Assembly (NCBI GenBank): GCA_964521075.1 | Contig: CAZFPI010000117.1 | Location: forward strand, 1 to 6,606 | DNA from: Sterolibacterium sp964521075 | GTDB taxonomy: Bacteria > Pseudomonadota > Gammaproteobacteria > Burkholderiales > Rhodocyclaceae | Reading direction: 5' to 3' | DNA length: 6,606 nucleotides | In this document: positions 1-5,933 of the stretch, piece after piece | Position numbering within the stretch: position 1 is the stretch's first letter | Layout: every line of letters begins with the position of its first letter | The notes under the pieces: generated by a model | Database searches by the model: none | What the model was told of the DNA's origin: nothing | What the model saw: the letters and a program-made list of their open reading frames with translations, nothing else | Translations under genes and position numbers: made by a program

Positions 1-1
1 G

Positions 2-55
2 AACGACATGTTCGGCGGCTTCGACGTCAATCCGCAAACACTGAGCTGGGCTTGA
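2..55 (+). CDS. C-terminal end of an unidentified upstream gene (partial)
   Basis: An open frame enters at the left edge and ends at the TGA at 53-55. It encodes the tail NDMFGGFDVNPQTLSWA. The codons are GC-rich like those of the neighbouring genes, and the next gene lies on the same strand 125 bases downstream, so this is probably the end of a real gene and may share a transcript with the molybdoenzyme. Seventeen residues are too few to assign a family. By context it could be a partner subunit of the oxidoreductase, but nothing in the visible tail proves this. Confidence 0.5.
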   Translation, partial: NDMFGGFDVNPQTLSWA

Positions 56-107
56 GCAAGCGTCTGACCACAGACTAACCAGAGTTGTTTCAATGCAGTC
101 AGGGGGG

Positions 108-150
108 CCGTCAAATAGACGGACTGGCGTGTTTCGTCCCTACGAAACAC
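108..150 (+). other. Tandem hairpins in the leader of the molybdoenzyme gene
   Basis: Two perfect inverted repeats sit just upstream of the molybdoenzyme start. The first has 5-bp arms (108-112 and 118-122, CCGTC/GACGG) around a 5-base loop. The second has 9-bp arms (129-137 and 142-150, GTGTTTCGT/ACGAAACAC) around the loop CCCT. A smaller 5-bp hairpin (62-66/71-75, GTCTG/CAGAC) lies upstream. None is followed by a T-run, so they do not look like intrinsic terminators. The larger one ends 14 bases before the Shine-Dalgarno sequence. It could be an RNA-processing or stability element between genes, or a DNA operator; the sequence does not decide. Confidence 0.5.
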
Positions 151-180
151 ATTCGGCAAGAAATGGAGGGGGAGAAAAAA

Positions 181-3066
181 ATGCAATTATCACGTCGTCA
201 CTTCATTGCAGGTTCCGCAGTCGCCGCAGCAGGCGTAGGCCTCTACAGCCTGCGTCCCAAGATAAAAGCACCCAAACCCGGTATCACCATGCCGGCCAAG
301 GTCCCTGCCAAAAAGGTCAAATACAACGACTACTCGGACATCTGGCGCGAGAAGTGGAAATGGGACAAGGTGGTGAAGGGTACGCATACCCGTGCCAACT
401 GCTGCGCGGCATGCTCCTGGGATGTATACGTTCGTGATGGTATCGCCTGGCGTGAAGAGCAGAACACCATCTATGAGCCGCCCCGCCCGGGCATTCCGGA
501 TCAAAACCCGCGCGGTTGCCAGAAGGGGGCCTGCTATACCCAGCTGCAGCTTTCCGAAACCCGTGTCATTTATCCGCTCAAGCGGGCCGGAGAACGCGGC
601 GAAGGCAAGTGGAAGCGGGTAAGCTGGGATCAGGCACTGACCGAAATCGCCGACAAGCTGCTCGACATCGCCCAGCGCGACGGCACGGAAACCATCTGCT
701 TCGACGACCTTTCCAATACCGGTTACGGCCCCGAGACAGCGGGAGACTTCCGCTTCTCGACCAGCATGCAGGTCACCCGTCTCGACGGCTGGTCGGGGGT
801 GGGCGACATGCCGCTGGGCGTCATCCAGACCTGGGGCGCATTCAACTGCGAAGGCACATCCGACGACTGGTTCCGCTCTGATTACATCGTCATCTGGCTG
901 GGCAACCCCAACTACACACGCATCCCGGAAGCCCACTTCCTGCATGAAGCCCGCTATCGTGGCGCAAAGCTTGTCGTCGTCGCCCCCGACCTGAACGCAT
1001 CGACGGTTCACGCCGACATGTGGCTCAACGTCAAGCCGGAAACCGATGCCGCGCTGGGCCTGGCCTGCGCCCAGGTGATGATTTCCGAAAACCTGTTCAA
1101 AAAAGACTACGTTCTCGAACAAACCGACTTCCCCTTCCTTGTTCGCAAGGATAACCAGCGATTCCTTCGCGTAGCCGATGTCGTCAAGGGCGGAGCCGAC
1201 AACGCCTTCTATCTTTGGGACGAAGCAAAGAACGCCATTGCCATGGCTCCCGGCTGCGAAGGCGACGGTGACGGTGGCCGCAGCCTCAAACTCAACGGCA
1301 TCAAACCGGCTCTTTCCGGAACCCGCAGCGTCAAGCTGGCGGATGGCTCGACCGTCGAGTGCATCACCGTCTTCGACATGATCCGCGAGAAGATCGACAA
1401 GGAATACACACCCGAACTGGCCTCGAAGATCACCGGCCTGCATCCGAACGTCATCCGCACCTTCGCGCGTGAAATGGCGGCAGCCCCGAGTGCCATGATC
1501 ATCGCCTCCTACGGAGCCTGCAAGCATTACCACAGCGACCTCTTCCAGCGTTCCTTCATCCTGCTGATGAACCTGACAGGCAACCAGGGCAAACCCGGTG
1601 GCGGCATGCGTGTCGCGGCCTGGTGGGGCATGGACGGTCTGGATGCCATGGCGGACAGCACCGTGCCGATGGCCGATTTGATGAAGATCATCCCCAAGGC
1701 CATTCGCGGCCTGACTCCCCGCGATTACGAAGGTTTGTACACCGACTACAGCAACCGCGAAGGCCACACGCCGACGATGGCATTCCTGTACATCCACGGC
1801 GGCTACAAGGAAATGTGGGACAAACCCCATCTGCAGGACAAAAACCTGCCGCGCAATCTTTCGGACTACATGCGCGAATCGCTCGAAAAAGGCTGGACAA
1901 AGATGCACCCGCCCGTCGGACGCGACCCGAAGGCTTACATCTTCACCGGCGGCAACCCCCTGCGTCGCTGGCCCAGCCCGCAGATCGCCAAGAAAGTGCT
2001 CTGGCCGAAATTTGATGTAGTGGTATCAGCCACCTTCAAAATGAGCACAACCACCATGTTTGCGGATTACGTCCTGCCCGTCGCCGCGTATTACGAAAAA
2101 TACGGCATCAAGTACGCCCAGAGCTACGTGCCCTACATCATCAGTTCGGACAAGGCGACCGAACCGCTGGGTGAGGCCAAGTCTGACTGGGAAACCTTCG
2201 GCCTGCTGGCGAAGTATGTTGCCGAACGTGCCAAGGCACGCAACATCACCATGATCAAGGGGCTCAACGACAAGCCCTTCGATGTCAGCAAGGTGTATGA
2301 CAACTTCACCATGAACGGCAAATACGATCCGACCGACCCGGAAGACCCCGTCCGCCTGATGGACGAGATTTTCGCGGGCAGCCCGAACGTCGCCTGCAAC
2401 AGTGCGCGCGAAGCCCTGCAACGCGGTGCTGTGCCCGTCACCGGCCCGGGACGCCCCAGCCTCATCAACCAGAACTACAGCGACTACGACGGCAAGGATA
2501 CCTACTGGCCACACCGGGACTTCATCGAGAAAAAGGTCGCCTGGCCCACCATCACCGGGCGTCAGCAGTTCTACATCGACCACCCCTGGTTCATCGATGG
2601 CAAGGAAGCCCTCCCCACCCACAAAGCTCCCCCGCTGGCCGACAGCAAGTTCCCGCTACGCATGTATGGCGGCCACAACCGCTGGTCGATCCACTCCATC
2701 TGGCGCGACGTGAAGCTCCTGCTCCGTCTGCAACGCGGCAAGCCGACGGCCTGGGTCAACCCGAAGGAACTGGAAAAGCGCGGGCTCAAGGATAACGACA
2801 CGATCCGCGTCTTCAACGACCACGCCACTTTCGAGTGCAACGTCAAATCCTCGCCATCGACCGCACCGGGAGAAATCATCGTCTACCACGCCTGGGAACC
2901 GCTGCAATTCAAGAAATGGCAAGGCAACCAGGACGTCACCGAAGCACCGATCAAGGGCCTGCACCTGGCCGGTGGCTATACCCAGCTGCATTTCCGCGTC
3001 TATTACGGCAGCGTACACCACACCCCGCGCGGTGCGGCCGTCGAGGTCGAAAAAGCCCCGGGTTGA
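181..3066 (+). CDS. Tat-exported molybdopterin oxidoreductase alpha subunit, type II DMSO reductase family (EbdA/S25dA-like)
   Basis: Catalytic subunit expected to carry bis-MGD molybdenum and one [4Fe-4S] cluster, acting in the periplasm. The start at 181 follows a strong Shine-Dalgarno (GGAGGGGGAG, 165-174) and opens with a twin-arginine signal (SRRHFIA, residues 4-10, then a hydrophobic stretch to about 24). An in-frame TTG at 85 would bury that signal. Residues 69-118 hold the Fe-S region: His69, Cys74, Cys75, Cys78 and Cys113 (RGCQKG). Asp209 in GDMPLGVIQTWG aligns with the Asp molybdenum ligand of type II enzymes. The C-terminal cofactor-binding part includes GGHNRWSIHSIWRD (830-843) and HAWEPLQF (903-910). 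At 961 residues it matches ethylbenzene and steroid C25 dehydrogenase alpha subunits and is much shorter than NarG (about 1,250). Substrate is not provable here; oxygen-independent hydroxylation of a hydrocarbon or steroid side chain is the best guess, with selenate, chlorate or dimethyl sulfide enzymes as alternatives. A chaperone gene follows; no beta-subunit gene does. Confidence 0.9.
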   Translation: MQLSRRHFIAGSAVAAAGVGLYSLRPKIKAPKPGITMPAKVPAKKVKYNDYSDIWREKWKWDKVVKGTHTRANCCAACSWDVYVRDGIAWREEQNTIYEPPRPGIPDQNPRGCQKGACYTQLQLSETRVIYPLKRAGERGEGKWKRVSWDQALTEIADKLLDIAQRDGTETICFDDLSNTGYGPETAGDFRFSTSMQVTRLDGWSGVGDMPLGVIQTWGAFNCEGTSDDWFRSDYIVIWLGNPNYTRIPEAHFLHEARYRGAKLVVVAPDLNASTVHADMWLNVKPETDAALGLACAQVMISENLFKKDYVLEQTDFPFLVRKDNQRFLRVADVVKGGADNAFYLWDEAKNAIAMAPGCEGDGDGGRSLKLNGIKPALSGTRSVKLADGSTVECITVFDMIREKIDKEYTPELASKITGLHPNVIRTFAREMAAAPSAMIIASYGACKHYHSDLFQRSFILLMNLTGNQGKPGGGMRVAAWWGMDGLDAMADSTVPMADLMKIIPKAIRGLTPRDYEGLYTDYSNREGHTPTMAFLYIHGGYKEMWDKPHLQDKNLPRNLSDYMRESLEKGWTKMHPPVGRDPKAYIFTGGNPLRRWPSPQIAKKVLWPKFDVVVSATFKMSTTTMFADYVLPVAAYYEKYGIKYAQSYVPYIISSDKATEPLGEAKSDWETFGLLAKYVAERAKARNITMIKGLNDKPFDVSKVYDNFTMNGKYDPTDPEDPVRLMDEIFAGSPNVACNSAREALQRGAVPVTGPGRPSLINQNYSDYDGKDTYWPHRDFIEKKVAWPTITGRQQFYIDHPWFIDGKEALPTHKAPPLADSKFPLRMYGGHNRWSIHSIWRDVKLLLRLQRGKPTAWVNPKELEKRGLKDNDTIRVFNDHATFECNVKSSPSTAPGEIIVYHAWEPLQFKKWQGNQDVTEAPIKGLHLAGGYTQLHFRVYYGSVHHTPRGAAVEVEKAPG

Positions 3067-3085
3067 TCGGCAACCTGCCCTACCC

Positions 3086-3129
3086 AGGCCCGGAATCCCG
3101 CTCAACGGCGTGGCTCCGGGCCTTGTTTT
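3086..3129 (+). terminator. Probable intrinsic terminator or attenuator between alpha subunit and chaperone genes
   Basis: Perfect 9-bp GC-rich arms (AGGCCCGGA at 3086-3094 and TCCGGGCCT at 3115-3123) enclose a 20-base loop and are followed by TGTTTTC. It starts 20 bases after the molybdoenzyme stop codon. The loop is long and the T-run is interrupted by a G, so termination may be partial. That would leave less chaperone mRNA than enzyme mRNA, or act as a processing and stability hairpin. Confidence 0.6.
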
Positions 3130-3180
3130 CTCAAGCAATGCCCCTATTTGCTGTTCTCATCCCTTCTGATTGGAAGCCTC

Positions 3181-3960
3181 ATGAGCAATCCTGCCGCCGC
3201 AACCGACCCGGCCATCGACCAACAACGCAGCCAGGCCTACGGCTTTTTCGCTGCGGCCATGGAATACCCTGAGGGTGAGCTGACCGAACTCATCCGCACC
3301 GGCAATATCGCCCGTCGGGCGCGCGAAGTTTTTTGCGCGATCTACCCGGAACTGGAATCAAAGATCAACTGGGACGATCTGGCGAAAGCGGGGAAAGACG
3401 ACGAACTTTCCATCGAATACACCCGGCTGTTCGATGTCGGCGGCTCCGATGGCCCACCCTGCGCCCTCAACAGCGGTGCGGCCAAGGGGGATACCCGCAT
3501 GGGCCTTCTCGAAGAACTGGTGCGCTTCTACAACTACTTCGGGCTGACTGCAGCAGGAACCGAGGCCAACGAACTCCCGGACCATCTGTCCGTGCAATTC
3601 GAGTTCATGTACTTCCTGATCGAACAGGAACTCGAACATCGCGCGGCCTCCGAACCCGCCGACGACTTCATCCGCGCCCAGCGTGACTTCATCAATCGCC
3701 ACCCCTATTCCTGGGTTTCCGTACTCAATGGCAATCTCCAGTCCCACAAGGCCCCGGCTTACTACCTGGCCCTGGGAGAACTGATGGAGCGGTATATCGA
3801 ACTGGAACGCCGCGCACTGGAACTCAAGGTCGCTCACCTGCCACCGCCAGAGCCCCATCCGGAGATGCCCGGAGAAAACGACACCCCCGGCTCCGCCCTG
3901 GCGCAAGGCATGAAAGGAGCCACATCCTCCGTGATTACCATTCACAAGAAAAACGGCTGA
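3181..3960 (+). CDS. TorD/NarJ-like chaperone for type II DMSO reductase family enzyme
   Basis: A 259-residue cytoplasmic protein of the TorD/DmsD/NarJ maturation-chaperone family. These proteins bind the twin-arginine leader or apo form of a molybdoenzyme and hold it until the molybdenum cofactor is inserted. Visible family hallmarks are IEYTRLFDVGG (78-88), the PP-C segment (PPCALNSG, 92-99), the helix EELVRFYNYFGL (111-122) and the signature ELPDHLSVQFEFMYFL (131-146). The last 40 residues are a Pro/Gly-rich tail beyond the helical domain. The start at 3181 has GGAAG at 3171-3175; an upstream in-frame ATG at 3148 lacks a good ribosome site and would add 11 hydrophobic residues not expected in the family. 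It follows the alpha subunit by 114 bases, so that enzyme is the likely client. It resembles the chaperones of chlorate, selenate and ethylbenzene dehydrogenase operons, not a respiratory nar operon. Confidence 0.9.
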   Translation: MSNPAAATDPAIDQQRSQAYGFFAAAMEYPEGELTELIRTGNIARRAREVFCAIYPELESKINWDDLAKAGKDDELSIEYTRLFDVGGSDGPPCALNSGAAKGDTRMGLLEELVRFYNYFGLTAAGTEANELPDHLSVQFEFMYFLIEQELEHRAASEPADDFIRAQRDFINRHPYSWVSVLNGNLQSHKAPAYYLALGELMERYIELERRALELKVAHLPPPEPHPEMPGENDTPGSALAQGMKGATSSVITIHKKNG

Positions 3961-4023
3961 CGACTGCAACGGACGCGCCGATTAATCCGGAATCGTCGGC
4001 CTGACGAAAACTCCGGGGCACTT

Positions 4024-4051
4024 TTCTCAAGCCCCCGGCCCGGAATATAAT
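4024..4051 (+). promoter_or_regulatory. Likely sigma-70 promoter of the glycine cleavage operon
   Basis: A perfect -10 box TATAAT lies at 4046-4051. TTCTCA at 4024-4029 matches four of six -35 positions with a 16-base spacer. Transcription would begin near 4057-4060, just before the first riboswitch helix (4061), as expected for a riboswitch leader. An imperfect GC palindrome (CCGGGG 4013-4018 / CCCCGG 4033-4038) brackets the -35 box. It may be a protein site or chance. Confidence 0.7.
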
Positions 4052-4060
4052 CCCGCTCCA

Positions 4061-4250
4061 TCGCAGGGAGAGAGTGAACCCAGTTCACCGCCGAAGGCGC
4101 AATCCCGTAACCGCTCAGGCAAACGAACCGGCGACGCAGGAAAAATCTGGAGAGAGGTGAGTCTGGCTCACCCACCGAAGGGGCACACACCACGGCGCAG
4201 CGCGTTTCATCCGCGCGCCAGGTGCAATCTCTCAGGTACCAAGGACAGAT
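4061..4250 (+). promoter_or_regulatory. Tandem (two-aptamer) glycine riboswitch
   Basis: Two glycine aptamers lie in series. In aptamer 1 (about 4061-4134) TCGC (4061-4064) can pair with GCGA (4131-4134). It has a GTGAAC/GTTCAC hairpin (4074-4079/4083-4088) and the conserved blocks CCGAAGGCGCAA (4091-4102) and CTCAGGCAAA (4114-4123). A short A-rich linker follows. In aptamer 2 (about 4145-4250) the closing helix is ATCTG/CAGAT (4145-4149/4246-4250) extended by GAGAGA/TCTCTC (4150-4155/4228-4233). It also has a GGTGAG/CTCACC hairpin (4156-4161/4167-4172), CCGAAGGGGCAC (4175-4186), a GC-rich P3 hairpin (4200-4216) and CTCTCAGGTACC (4229-4240). This class senses glycine and usually switches glycine cleavage genes on. 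The gcvT-gcvH-gcvP genes directly downstream agree. Confidence 0.95.
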
Positions 4251-4252
4251 GG

Positions 4253-4288
4253 GGCGAATGAGACACACTCATTCGCCTTTTTGTTTTT
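4253..4288 (+). terminator. Intrinsic terminator, expression platform of the glycine riboswitch
   Basis: A perfect 10-bp stem (GGCGAATGAG at 4253-4262 with CTCATTCGCC at 4268-4277) has a 5-base loop ACACA and is followed by TTTTTGTTTTT (4278-4288). It begins two bases after the last helix of aptamer 2 and lies 42 bases before the gcvT start, so it is the probable on/off point for the operon. The sequence shows no extensive overlap between the aptamer closing helix and the terminator arm, so how glycine prevents termination is not obvious. Confidence 0.92.
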
Positions 4289-4330
4289 CATCTCCTTGTT
4301 TTTCACACATTCTTCTCCACGGAAAAAACG

Positions 4331-5431
4331 ATGACGCATCCCCTGACACCCCCAAGCTCCCGGATGACACCGCTCCACGCCCGACATGTGCTGGACGGCG
4401 CAAAAATGGTCGATTTTTCCGTCTGGGACATGCCGATTCATTACGGCTCGCAAATCGAAGAGCATCAAACAGTACGCACGGACGCCGGCATGTTCGATGT
4501 TTCCCACATGTTGTCCATCGACCTGACCGGCCCCGATGCCACGCGCTGGTTGCGCCGCCTGCTGGCCAATGACATCGCCAAGCTGACCCGACCTGGCAAA
4601 GCCCTCTATTCCTGCCTGCTGAATGAAGCCGGGGGGGTGCTGGACGATCTGATCGTCTATTTCTTCGAACCCACACAGTTCCGCCTCGTAGTCAATGCCG
4701 GCACGGCCGACAAGGATCTGGCCTGGATGCAGCAACAAGCGAAAGGCTTTGACATCCAGCTTATCCCCCGGCGCGATCTGGCGATGATTGCCATTCAAGG
4801 CCCGAACGCACGCGAAAAATTCTGGCAGGCCTGCCCGGGCAGCCGCCCGATGAGCGAAAACCTGTCCCCTTTCCAGGCGGCCTTCGATGGCGACTGGCTG
4901 ATTGCCCGAACGGGCTATACCGGTGAAGATGGCTTTGAAGTCGCCCTGCCAGCCGAGCAGGCAAGCGTCATCTGGCAAAAGCTCAAAACAACCGGCATCC
5001 GCCCCTGTGGCCTGGGTGCGCGGGACACGCTGCGTCTCGAAGCCGGAATGAATCTTTATGGCCAAGACATGGATGAGGCCGTCTCACCACTGGAAGCCGG
5101 GCTCGCCTGGACGCTGGCCATGCAGGACGACCGCGACTTCATCGGAAAATCCGCCCTGCTGGCGCAAAAACCCGCGCGTCAATTCACGGGGCTCCTGCTT
5201 CTCGAACGCGGCGTCCTGCGCGCGCACCAGACGGTGAAAACCGCCCATGGTGAAGGTGAAATCACCAGCGGCACATTCTCCCCCTCGCTGCAACAAGGCA
5301 TCGCACTGGCCCGCCTGCCTATGGGCGTCATGCCCGGCGAACTCGTCGAGGTGGATATCCGTGGCAAACTCGTGCCAGCCAAGGTCATCAAACCGCCCTT
5401 CGTGCGCCACGGCAAATCGCAGATTTCCTGA
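4331..5431 (+). CDS. gcvT: Glycine cleavage system T-protein (aminomethyltransferase)
   Basis: A 366-residue aminomethyltransferase. It takes the aminomethyl group from lipoyl-GcvH, releases ammonia and forms 5,10-methylene-tetrahydrofolate. It closely follows the E. coli protein (364 residues): MVDFSVWDMPIHYGSQ (26-41), RTDAGMFDVSHM (49-60), GGVLDDLIVYFF (101-112) with the paired Asp105-Asp106 expected in the folate-binding active site, MIAIQGPNA (152-160), TGYTGEDGFEVALP (194-207), CGLGARDTLRLEAGMNLYGQDMD (starts at 226), and ITSGTFSPSL (311-320). The start at 4331 has GGAAAAA (4321-4327) as a moderate ribosome site. An in-frame ATG at 4364 would give an N-terminus closer to E. coli but lacks a visible ribosome site. 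It is the first gene after the riboswitch and terminator. Confidence 0.98.
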   Translation: MTHPLTPPSSRMTPLHARHVLDGAKMVDFSVWDMPIHYGSQIEEHQTVRTDAGMFDVSHMLSIDLTGPDATRWLRRLLANDIAKLTRPGKALYSCLLNEAGGVLDDLIVYFFEPTQFRLVVNAGTADKDLAWMQQQAKGFDIQLIPRRDLAMIAIQGPNAREKFWQACPGSRPMSENLSPFQAAFDGDWLIARTGYTGEDGFEVALPAEQASVIWQKLKTTGIRPCGLGARDTLRLEAGMNLYGQDMDEAVSPLEAGLAWTLAMQDDRDFIGKSALLAQKPARQFTGLLLLERGVLRAHQTVKTAHGEGEITSGTFSPSLQQGIALARLPMGVMPGELVEVDIRGKLVPAKVIKPPFVRHGKSQIS

Positions 5432-5468
5432 TTTTCATTCTTTCCACTCCCCATTTCCGGAGAACACC

Positions 5469-5852
5469 ATGAACGTCCCCCTTCAACTCAAGTACGCCAA
5501 AACCCACGAATGGGCCCGTCTCGAAGCCGACGGAACGATCACCGTAGGAATCACCGATCACGCTCAGGAAGCCCTGGGAGACATCGTATTCATCGAACTG
5601 CCCAAGCCCGGGGCGATTCTCAAGGCAGGCCAGGAATGCGCCGTCGTCGAATCGGTCAAGGCCGCATCCGACATCTACGCCCCTGTCAGCGGTGAAATCA
5701 TCGACGTACACCAGGCCGCCGCCGACGCGCCGGAACTGGTCAACCAGGATGCTTACGCCAACTGGCTATTCAGGATGAAGCCCGCCAACGTCGCTGAACT
5801 CGACGCATTGCTGGATGCTGCGGCTTACACGCAAGTCGCAGAAAACGACTGA
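5469..5852 (+). CDS. gcvH: Glycine cleavage system H-protein (lipoyl carrier)
   Basis: A 127-residue lipoyl-carrying protein that shuttles the aminomethyl group from P-protein to T-protein and the reduced lipoyl arm to L-protein. YAKTHEWARLEADG (9-22) is the family N-terminus. GITDHAQEALGDIVFIELP (27-45) follows. ESVKAASDIYAPVSGE (61-76) carries Lys64, the expected lipoylation site. NQDAYANWLFRMKP (91-104 region) is the C-terminal hallmark. The length matches the usual 125-130 residues. GGAG at 5459-5462 is a good ribosome site six bases before the ATG. It lies 37 bases after gcvT on the same strand, so it is in the same operon under the same riboswitch. Confidence 0.98.
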   Translation: MNVPLQLKYAKTHEWARLEADGTITVGITDHAQEALGDIVFIELPKPGAILKAGQECAVVESVKAASDIYAPVSGEIIDVHQAAADAPELVNQDAYANWLFRMKPANVAELDALLDAAAYTQVAEND

Positions 5853-5860
5853 TCCGGAAC

Positions 5861-5883
5861 TGGCCCCGCACCGTCGCGGGCCA
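5861..5883 (+). other. Hairpin in the gcvH-gcvP spacer
   Basis: TGGCCC (5861-5866) pairs with GGGCCA (5878-5883), with two further GC pairs possible past a bulged C. It begins 8 bases after the gcvH stop. No T-run follows, so it is unlikely to end transcription. It may stabilise the gcvTH part of the mRNA or lower gcvP output, which is inference. Confidence 0.4.
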
Positions 5884-5933
5884 AGTGTTTCAAAACATTC
5901 GCATCACAGCGGCCCACCCCGCAAACTCCTGCC

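Noticed and set aside
85..180. Upstream TTG start adding 32 residues to the molybdoenzyme
   Set aside because: The extension would place the twin-arginine signal internally. The ATG at 181 has a strong Shine-Dalgarno and an immediate Tat motif.
190..1908. Long open frame of 572 codons on the minus strand inside the molybdoenzyme gene
   Set aside because: It is an antisense shadow caused by GC-rich codon use. Its translation shows no family motif and the + strand protein is clear.
181..3066. Respiratory nitrate reductase NarG, with the chaperone as NarJ
   Set aside because: The protein is too short for NarG, has a full Tat signal, and lacks narH and narI neighbours. C-terminal motifs fit the EbdA/SerA/DdhA group better.
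4206..4262. Possible antiterminator pairing of TTCATCCGC (4206-4214) with the terminator 5' arm (4254-4262)
   Set aside because: It needs the stable GC-rich P3 hairpin of aptamer 2 to open, contains a mismatch, and would predict glycine turning the genes off, against the usual logic of this riboswitch class.
4232..5065. 277-codon minus-strand open frame over the terminator and gcvT
   Set aside because: It overlaps a well-recognised gcvT and the riboswitch terminator and has no recognisable motif.
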